DNA of 7,869 nt from Pedobacter sp. (GTDB taxonomy: Bacteria > Bacteroidota > Bacteroidia > Sphingobacteriales > Sphingobacteriaceae). The DNA lies in assembly GCA_030149995.1 (NCBI GenBank), contig JASLGV010000052.1, positions 1 through 7,869 of the forward strand. Reading direction: 5' to 3'. Within the stretch, counting starts at the first letter, position 1. Every line of letters starts with the position of its first letter. The notes below the pieces were generated by a model. The model was not told the origin of the DNA and did no database searches. It saw only the letters and a program-made list of their open reading frames with translations. Shown here piece after piece: positions 1 to 3,934 of this stretch. The translations under genes and the position numbers were made by a program.

Positions 1-40
1 CAAAAAAATAAAAATAGGTTTATAAATTAAAAAACAGGTT

Positions 41-241
41 ATGCCAAAAATGAAAACCAATTCCAGTGCTAAAAAGCGTTTTTCGCTTACTGGAACAGGT
101 AAAATCAAAAGAAACAAAGCATACAAAAGTCACATCTTAACCAAGATGAGTACTAAACGTAAACGTGCTCTTGGAAATGCAGGAATTGTAACTGATGCAG
201 ATTCAGGTAACGTTAAACGTATGCTTTGTATCGGAAAGTAA
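41..241 (+). CDS. rpmI: 50S ribosomal protein L35
   Basis: This is the small, very basic L35 protein of the large ribosomal subunit, 66 residues, the normal size for the family. The N-terminus [14 protein letters not shown] is almost the family consensus, followed by a Lys/Arg-rich body with [13 protein letters not shown], the typical L35 core. The start is fixed by this conserved N-terminus. The upstream 40 bases are A-rich and have no Shine-Dalgarno site, as is common in Bacteroidota. rplT follows 76 bases later, giving the conserved infC-rpmI-rplT order, so the promoter and infC are expected to the left of the window. The identification is secure. Confidence 0.97.
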   Translation: MPKMKTNSSAKKRFSLTGTGKIKRNKAYKSHILTKMSTKRKRALGNAGIVTDADSGNVKRMLCIGK

Positions 242-256
242 TTTATTAATTCACCA

Positions 257-301
257 GGTATCAGGCTTTAAAGTTCCATAAAAAAATGGACGCCGCTTAC
301 C
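257..301 (+). promoter_or_regulatory. Candidate structured RNA element before rplT (possible L20 autoregulatory site)
   Basis: The rpmI-rplT spacer can fold into one long irregular hairpin. GGTA (257-260) pairs with TACC (298-301). A 3x3 internal loop follows (TCA 261-263 against GCT 295-297). GGC (264-266) pairs with GCC (292-294). TTTAAA (267-272) is a one-sided bulge. G273 pairs with C291 with T274 bulged. TCCAT (275-279) pairs with ATGGA (286-290) around a loop of six A. The fold was read by eye. L20 is known to repress its own operon in E. coli and Bacillus by binding leader RNA that mimics its 23S site, so the position suggests the same role here. That function is inference. Confidence 0.5.
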
Positions 302-317
302 AAAAAACAACAACAAC

Positions 318-662
318 ATGCCACGTTCGGTAAACGCAGTAGCTTCGAGAAGAAGAAGAAAAAAGATCCTTAATTTAGCCAAAGGTTATTGGGGAGCACG
401 TAGCAAGGTTTATACCATTGCTAAAAACACGGTAGAAAAAGGTTTGCAATATGCATACCGTGACCGTAAAGTTAAAAAGAGAGAATTCCGTGGATTATGG
501 ATTCAGCGTATCAATGCAGGTGCTCGTCAGCACGGCATTTCTTACTCTCAATTAATTGGTAAATTAGCCGCTAAAAACATTGGTTTAAACCGTAAAGTTT
601 TAGCTGACTTAGCCGTTAATAATCCGGAAGCTTTCAAAGCTGTAATTGATGCAGTAAAATAG
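318..662 (+). CDS. rplT: 50S ribosomal protein L20
   Basis: L20 is an early-assembly 23S rRNA-binding protein of the large subunit. In several bacteria it also represses its own operon. The 114-residue product has the usual length and opens with [18 protein letters not shown], then [12 protein letters not shown], both hallmark L20 sequences. The N-terminal half is the extended basic tail (residues about 1-58) and the C-terminal half (about 59-114, [19 protein letters not shown] onward) is the globular RNA-binding domain. The start is set by the conserved N-terminus. The bases just upstream are an unstructured CAA-rich run (about 302-317) instead of a Shine-Dalgarno. It is followed by a strong terminator and is the last gene of its operon. 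Confidence 0.97.
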   Translation: MPRSVNAVASRRRRKKILNLAKGYWGARSKVYTIAKNTVEKGLQYAYRDRKVKKREFRGLWIQRINAGARQHGISYSQLIGKLAAKNIGLNRKVLADLAVNNPEAFKAVIDAVK

Positions 663-689
663 AATTCGCTTTATTAAGCAAATAATATT

Positions 690-717
690 AAAAAGGGAAC
701 CCCAGGGTTCCCTTTTT
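690..717 (+). terminator. Intrinsic terminator of the rpmI-rplT operon, probably bidirectional
   Basis: A perfect 13-bp inverted repeat (690-702 and 705-717) has only CA between the arms, so the real loop is probably four bases. The core is GGGAACCC/GGGTTCCC flanked by AAAAA and TTTTT. The T run follows the GC core on the + strand, and because the flanks are complementary the - strand also reads a U run after the hairpin. It lies 28 bases past the rplT stop and 65 bases past the end of the convergent yegP-type gene, so it could end both transcripts. Confidence 0.93.
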
Positions 718-747
718 ATGTTTTATATACGGCTCAAAGATGGCTGT

Positions 748-768
748 CTGTTTTAAGTTATAAAACAG
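748..768. repeat. 8-bp inverted repeat between rplT and the yegP-type gene
   Basis: CTGTTTTA (748-755) and TAAAACAG (761-768) are perfect inverted copies around AGTTA. It lies 14 bases beyond the stop of the - strand gene and could act as a weak 3' hairpin for that transcript. It is AT-rich and has no clear T run after it in either direction, so termination more likely uses the hairpin at 690-717. Confidence 0.45.
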
Positions 769-782
769 CTTATAAACTTGGC

Positions 783-1118
783 TTAAGCAAGTGTCTGATC
801 TTCTATGGTGGCGATCTCTGCGTTTTTATGCACCGATTCAATACCATGATCTCTTGCCGAGTTGCTTTCGTAGAGTTCGCTGGTTCCGATTATCTGGCCA
901 TTGGCTGCTTTCAGGTTAAAGTAATGTTTGCCATTGGCAGAAGTTTTCTTTTCAAACCTGGACACATCAGAAGCATTTTTCCTAACCGATTCAATACCAT
1001 TTTCTGCGCCTCCTTTAGCTACATAACCTTCGCTGGTTAAAATTACCTGCCCGTTGCCGGCCTTGAGGCTAAACTGGAATTCGCCATTTTTTCTTTTAGA
1101 GATTACAAATTTTCCCAT
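783..1118 (-). CDS. yegP: YegP-family protein with two DUF1508 repeats
   Basis: This small 111-residue protein is made of two copies of the DUF1508 (UPF0339/YegP) module. Copy 1 spans residues about 1-51 and copy 2 about 55-103. Each runs FxxxxxxNGxxxFxLKAxNGQxIxTSE, then a variable loop, then GIESVxKNA. The matching pieces are FSLKAGNGQVILTSE/NGIESVRKNA and FNLKAANGQIIGTSE/HGIESVHKNA. E. coli YegP has the same size and tandem layout. The molecular function of the family is not established, and no catalytic residues or export signal are visible, so it is probably cytoplasmic. It is convergent with rplT and downstream of glpD, but has its own good promoter candidate at 1187-1217, so it is likely a single-gene unit. 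Confidence 0.9.
   Translation of the reverse strand: MGKFVISKRKNGEFQFSLKAGNGQVILTSEGYVAKGGAENGIESVRKNASDVSRFEKKTSANGKHYFNLKAANGQIIGTSELYESNSARDHGIESVHKNAEIATIEDQTLA
832..1000. repeat. 16-bp direct repeat inside the yegP-type gene
   Basis: ACCGATTCAATACCAT occurs at 832-847 and again at 985-1000, exactly 153 bases (51 codons) apart. On the coding strand both copies encode GIESV plus flanking bases at the same place in each DUF1508 module. This is the trace of the internal module duplication and not a mobile repeat. Confidence 0.8.
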
Positions 1119-1186
1119 AGTTCGTGTTTTTAATTAACGGATGATTATACATTATTTTACTACGTTATACAGGGAAGCAACCAGCA

Positions 1187-1217
1187 TAAAAATAACTTTT
1201 AAAGTTTAATTGACAAA
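1187..1217 (-). promoter_or_regulatory. Candidate Bacteroidota-type promoter for the yegP-type gene
   Basis: Read on the - strand, TTTG (1217-1214) is followed after exactly 19 bases by TATTTTTA (1194-1187), which matches the Bacteroidota -7 box TAnnTTTG at all but the last base. The known spacing between the -33 TTTG/TTG and the -7 box is about 19-20 bases, so both elements and their spacing fit. Transcription would begin near 1180, leaving a leader of about 60 bases before the ATG at 1118. Confidence 0.6.
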
Positions 1218-1238
1218 ATGCTAAGGGTATTCATTTTG
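1214..1238. repeat. 7-bp inverted repeat between glpD and the yegP-type gene
   Basis: CAAAATG (1214-1220) and CATTTTG (1232-1238) are perfect inverted copies around 11 bases. The left arm contains the -33 element of the promoter proposed at 1187-1217, so a protein bound here could block or aid RNA polymerase. It also lies about 60 bases past the glpD stop. The stem is AT-rich and lacks a following U run, so it is a poor terminator. Apart from this and the promoter, nothing was recognised in the 180-base gap. Confidence 0.4.
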
Positions 1239-1298
1239 AATAAGATGGCTTAAAGAGGTTGTTCCGGAGAATTTTGCTGAACCGTAAATCAGGCAGGT

Positions 1299-2873
1299 TT
1301 ATTCTTCCTGATGTTCATTTTGGTATAGATAATGTTTAGCCAGCTGGTTAAATGCATGCAGTTGATCGTTTATCCATATCTGGTCTGCCTGCAGCTCTGT
1401 AGCCAGTAACTGCGCAACTTTAGGAGCCATTAGCATAGCGGCTTTGGCATCTGTAAATAAAATTCTGAGCCGGCGGCTTAAGATATCTTCAACCGTTTCG
1501 GCCATTTCATTTCTTGCTGCCCACACCACTTCTGCGGCGATATAAGGGAAATCGGGATGTAATTTTTCTGCTAAAGCCGGATGGGTGGTTCTAAGCTTTT
1601 CAATTTCAGTACGGTCGGTACCGTATACATCCAGATCAGCGTACTGGTTAACCCGGCAATTGCCATGGATGGGTAAATCTTGTGTAATACAAGCTCGGTA
1701 TTCAAGTTTTGCATGTTGTATGGCCAGATCGACTGTTTCCTGTGCCATGCGGCGATATGTGGTCCATTTACCCCCTGTAATGGTGATTAAACCTTTTGCC
1801 GAAACCAGCAGTTTATGATCGCGGCTAATTTCTTTGGTTTTTTGGTTATTGCCGGTAAGGGCAGCCAAAGGCCTCAAACCTGAAAAGACGCATAAAATAT
1901 CTTTTTCCGTAGGTGGATGAATAAAATAAGTTGCAGCTGTGCGAAGAATGAAATCAACTTCCTGTTTGAGTGCTCTGGGTTCGAGCAGGTGTTCTTTTAC
2001 AGGTGTATCGGTTGTGCCAACCAGTAAATGTCCATGCCATGGAACGGCAAAGAGTACGCGCCCATCAGTGGTTTTGGGAATCATTAAAGCATGTGCTGTG
2101 TTTAAAAAACTTTTATTAAACACCAGGTGTATACCCTGACTCGGACGAACCATACCCGGTGTAAGCGGATCATTCATCTTTAAAATATCATCCACAAAAA
2201 TACCTGTTGCATTGATTACAACTTTTCCCTTGTAGGTAGCCCGGTTTCCGGTGATGATGTCTTCGGTTTCTATACCTGTAATGCCTTTTTCAGGGGCGCG
2301 GATCAATCCCGTTACTTTTGTGTAGGTTAAAAGGGATGCACCGAGTTCTTGGGCTGTTTGCGCCATGTTGACGGCCAGCCTGGCATCATCAAACTGTCCG
2401 TCGAAATAACTGATACTGCCTTTTAACCCTTTTTGTTTGATGCCCGGCATCTGCATCATGGTTTCCTTTTTCGAATGACGGGCAGATTTACCAAAGCTGT
2501 ATTGACCCGCCAGCCAGTCGTAAATGGTTAATCCGGCAAAGTATTTAATCAAAGAAAACCAGCTGTAACAGGGAATTATAAAACGGGTTTTATGTACCAG
2601 ATGAGCCGCATTTTTTAAAAGCAGTCCGCGTTCTTTTAAAGCATGCTGTACCAACCTGATGTTGCCTTGCGCCAGGTACCGTACACCTCCGTGAATCAGC
2701 TTGGTGCTTCGGCTGGAGGTACCTTTTGCAAAATCAGACTGCTCGACCAGTAAAGTCTTGAAACCACGGCTAACAGCATCTATTGCAATGCCCAGGCCGG
2801 TGGCGCCACCACCAATTATAATCAGATCCCAGTTGTTTGTGGTATCGGCAGTTGTTTGGTGTAATCTTTTCAT
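1299..2873 (-). CDS. glpD: FAD-dependent glycerol-3-phosphate dehydrogenase
   Basis: GlpD oxidises sn-glycerol 3-phosphate to dihydroxyacetone phosphate at the inner face of the cytoplasmic membrane and passes electrons to quinone. The 524-residue product is full length for the family. The FAD-binding Rossmann motif GGGATG is at residues 21-26, with the ribose-binding acid at E44 (LLVEQ). GTSSRSTKLIHGGVRYL (51-67) follows, a typical GlpD stretch. GLRPLAA carries R334, SRDHKL carries R351 and GGKWTTYRRMAQE carries K369. By eye these align with E. coli R317, R332 and K354 at the substrate site. The C-terminal helical domain covers about residues 410-510. No glpF or glpK is adjacent. It is divergent from the response regulator gene, with palindromes in its upstream region. 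The first in-frame ATG was taken as start, and it leaves about 15 residues before the FAD fold, as expected. Confidence 0.96.
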   Translation of the reverse strand: MKRLHQTTADTTNNWDLIIIGGGATGLGIAIDAVSRGFKTLLVEQSDFAKGTSSRSTKLIHGGVRYLAQGNIRLVQHALKERGLLLKNAAHLVHKTRFIIPCYSWFSLIKYFAGLTIYDWLAGQYSFGKSARHSKKETMMQMPGIKQKGLKGSISYFDGQFDDARLAVNMAQTAQELGASLLTYTKVTGLIRAPEKGITGIETEDIITGNRATYKGKVVINATGIFVDDILKMNDPLTPGMVRPSQGIHLVFNKSFLNTAHALMIPKTTDGRVLFAVPWHGHLLVGTTDTPVKEHLLEPRALKQEVDFILRTAATYFIHPPTEKDILCVFSGLRPLAALTGNNQKTKEISRDHKLLVSAKGLITITGGKWTTYRRMAQETVDLAIQHAKLEYRACITQDLPIHGNCRVNQYADLDVYGTDRTEIEKLRTTHPALAEKLHPDFPYIAAEVVWAARNEMAETVEDILSRRLRILFTDAKAAMLMAPKVAQLLATELQADQIWINDQLHAFNQLAKHYLYQNEHQEE

Positions 2874-2895
2874 GTGATCTGTTCCATACGTAATT

Positions 2896-2907
2896 GTTAC
2901 GGGTAAC
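2896..2907. repeat. Short palindrome upstream of glpD
   Basis: GTTAC (2896-2900) and GTAAC (2903-2907) are perfect inverted copies around GG. It lies 22-34 bases upstream of the glpD ATG, within the likely promoter or leader. It could be an operator half-site pair, but a 5-bp arm is short enough to arise by chance. Confidence 0.35.
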
Positions 2908-2912
2908 TTAAA

Positions 2913-2930
2913 TACATTGCAGTCAATGTA
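2913..2930. promoter_or_regulatory. Palindromic candidate operator upstream of glpD
   Basis: TACATTG (2913-2919) and CAATGTA (2924-2930) form a perfect 7-bp inverted repeat with the 4-base spacer CAGT, 18 bases in all. This is the size of a dimeric repressor or activator site. It is centred about 48 bases upstream of the glpD ATG and about 117 bases upstream of the divergent receiver gene, so glpD is the likelier target. On the - strand the right arm reads TTACATTGA, loosely like a -7 box with one T missing. No regulator gene of an obvious DNA-binding family is in the window. Confidence 0.45.
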
Positions 2931-3000
2931 AGTGTTTTTTTAGGATTTTTGAATTTATTTCAGGCTAAAACCGGCTTGATTATCGTAATCATTTTGTGAG

Positions 3001-3017
3001 ATTCGATTTATACGAAT
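3001..3017. repeat. Short palindrome just upstream of the receiver gene promoter
   Basis: ATTCG (3001-3005) and CGAAT (3013-3017) are perfect inverted copies around 7 bases. It occupies the spacer and -33 region of the promoter box at 3027-3034, so it is placed where a regulator would act. The arms are short and chance is a fair explanation. Confidence 0.3.
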
Positions 3018-3026
3018 ATAATTCTT

Positions 3027-3034
3027 TATTTTTG
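3027..3034 (+). promoter_or_regulatory. Bacteroidota -7 box for the receiver gene
   Basis: TATTTTTG matches TAnnTTTG exactly and ends only four bases before the ATG at 3039. No good -33 TTTG is present at the usual 19-20 base spacing; the nearest is TTCG at 3002-3005, 21 bases upstream. If used, transcription would start at or within a few bases of the ATG, giving a leaderless or nearly leaderless mRNA. Confidence 0.45.
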
Positions 3035-3038
3035 AGTT

Positions 3039-3416
3039 ATGCGAAAAACAAGAATACATATACTGGAAGACGATCAGGAAATCAGAAACGTTATTGAAAT
3101 TCTTTTAAAAGAGGAAGGTTTTGAGTTACAACTTTCATCTTCTTTTTCGGAGTTGAAAAAGAACATTAAAGATGCCATGCCTGATCTTTTTTTATTAGAT
3201 GTAATGCTACCTGACGGAAATGGTACCGAAATCTGCGAAGATCTTAAAACAGATATCTTTACCAAGCACATTCCGATCATCGTAATGTCGGCACAAGATA
3301 ACAGCAAGCAGAAAGCGCTGGAAGCTTTTGCAGACGATTACATCAGCAAACCTTTTGATATCGAAGAAGTATTAACCAAAATTAAAGCGTTAACCACTAC
3401 AAAATCGGCGGTTTAA
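3039..3416 (+). CDS. Stand-alone receiver-domain response regulator
   Basis: This is a 125-residue protein consisting only of a CheY-like receiver domain. The Mg-binding acidic pair is D11-D12 (ILEDDQEI), the phospho-acceptor is D54 (FLLDVMLPDGNG), the switch Ser is S84 (IVMSAQD), and Y101 and K104-P105 (DDYISKPF) complete the active site. All key residues are present, so it should accept phosphate from a histidine kinase. There is no DNA-binding or enzymatic output domain, so it probably works by protein-protein contact or as a phosphorelay shuttle. No kinase is next to it. It is flanked by its own promoter-like box and a strong terminator, so it appears to be a single-gene unit, divergent from glpD. 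The partner cannot be told from the window. Confidence 0.93.
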   Translation: MRKTRIHILEDDQEIRNVIEILLKEEGFELQLSSSFSELKKNIKDAMPDLFLLDVMLPDGNGTEICEDLKTDIFTKHIPIIVMSAQDNSKQKALEAFADDYISKPFDIEEVLTKIKALTTTKSAV

Positions 3417-3439
3417 TTTGAAAATCAACCTGATCTAAC

Positions 3440-3478
3440 AAACAAACGGGACAACTAAAGCAGTTGTCCCGTTTGTTT
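3440..3478 (+). terminator. Intrinsic terminator of the receiver gene
   Basis: A perfect 17-bp inverted repeat (3440-3456 and 3462-3478) with the 5-base loop AAAGC contains the GC-rich core CGGGACAACT/AGTTGTCCCG and ends in GTTTGTTTT. It starts 23 bases after the receiver stop codon. The T run is interrupted by one G, but the stem is long and stable. It separates the receiver gene from the downstream efflux unit. Confidence 0.9.
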
Positions 3479-3534
3479 TGAAAGCCATTGGCATTGAGCT
3501 TCATTGGGTGTTTTTTTATTTGATCCAATTATTT

Positions 3535-3542
3535 TACATTTG
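3535..3542 (+). promoter_or_regulatory. Bacteroidota -7 box for the Cys-rich protein and pump unit
   Basis: TACATTTG matches TAnnTTTG exactly. It ends six bases before the ATG at 3549, so transcription would start about at the start codon. No TTTG lies at the standard 19-20 base distance; TTTG at 3519-3522 is too close and TTG at 3504-3506 is too far. It is the only candidate promoter found between the terminator at 3440-3478 and the pump gene, so it would drive both genes. Confidence 0.45.
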
Positions 3543-3548
3543 TATTTA

Positions 3549-3866
3549 ATGAAATATTTAGTCATCATATTCGGTCTGTACATAACCATCCTGGCGCTTA
3601 TGCCTTGCATGGATCAGCCTGAAACGATCTCTGCTGATGCAAATATTTCGATGATTCAGAAGGCCGATACAGGTTCAGATCAATGCAGGCAGGAAGCTTG
3701 TGGTCCTTTTTGCACCTGTACCTGTTGTTCAACCGCACGTTACCTCTTAAATACATCGACTTTTAAGGTGATTGACAATGTTGTGCTGCGTACCTATGCA
3801 GATTACGGTATTCCGGCTATCCAAAAACAAAGTACTTCCATCTGGCAACCGCCAAAACTGGTTTAA
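3549..3866 (+). CDS. Small exported Cys-rich protein upstream of metal pump (DUF6660-like)
   Basis: The 105-residue product begins with a hydrophobic segment (residues 3-19, YLVIIFGLYITILALMP), which is probably a signal peptide or membrane anchor. MPCMD follows, with C20 at the membrane edge. A dense cysteine cluster sits at residues 46-60 with spacing C-x4-C-x3-C-x-C-x-CC (C46, C51, C55, C57, C59, C60). The remaining 45 residues are plain and end in WQPPKLV. From memory this resembles the Bacteroidota DUF6660 family, often found before CusA/CzcA pumps; I could not search. Periplasmic metal binding or delivery to the pump is inferred from the Cys cluster and the neighbour 68 bases downstream. 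An upstream in-frame ATG at 3504 was rejected because it precedes the promoter box and would put 15 extra residues before the signal segment. Confidence 0.8.
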   Translation: MKYLVIIFGLYITILALMPCMDQPETISADANISMIQKADTGSDQCRQEACGPFCTCTCCSTARYLLNTSTFKVIDNVVLRTYADYGIPAIQKQSTSIWQPPKLV

Positions 3867-3926
3867 TACGATTTCTTTTTAATTTTTTAAGCAGGTTTTT
3901 TCTCCTGCTGTTACCTCGTATTAAAT
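3861..3926 (+). promoter_or_regulatory. Nested inverted-repeat structure between Cys-rich gene and pump gene
   Basis: TTTAATACGA (3862-3871) and TCGTATTAAA (3916-3925) are perfect 10-bp inverted copies; G3861 and T3926 could add a wobble pair. Inside lies a second hairpin, AGCAGG (3890-3895) with CCTGCT (3904-3909) around an 8-base T-rich loop. The left outer arm contains the stop codon of the Cys-rich gene (3864-3866) and the right arm ends 9 bases before the pump ATG. In the mRNA it would occupy the whole 68-base spacer. A U run inside the loop and the lack of one after the outer stem argue against simple termination. Control of pump translation or RNA processing is inference. Confidence 0.55.
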
Positions 3927-3934
3927 AAAAAAAT

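Noticed and set aside
690..717. CRISPR-like or mobile-element repeat
   Set aside because: It is a single hairpin with U runs placed exactly after rplT, which is explained fully as a terminator; no arrays, transposase genes or target duplications are seen anywhere in the window.
828..1040. + strand open frame opposite the yegP-type gene
   Set aside because: It is the antisense shadow of the convincing DUF1508 gene and resembles no family.
1585..2139. + strand open frames opposite glpD
   Set aside because: They are antisense to conserved GlpD sequence and have low-complexity composition with no recognisable domain.
3504..3548. Upstream in-frame ATG that would extend the Cys-rich protein by 15 residues
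   Set aside because: It lies upstream of the -7 box at 3535-3542, and the signal-like segment with its Lys starts naturally at 3549.
3549..3608. Cys-rich protein as a lipoprotein through C20
   Set aside because: The residues before C20 are L-M-P; proline at -1 and methionine at -2 do not fit a lipobox, so lipidation is not claimed.
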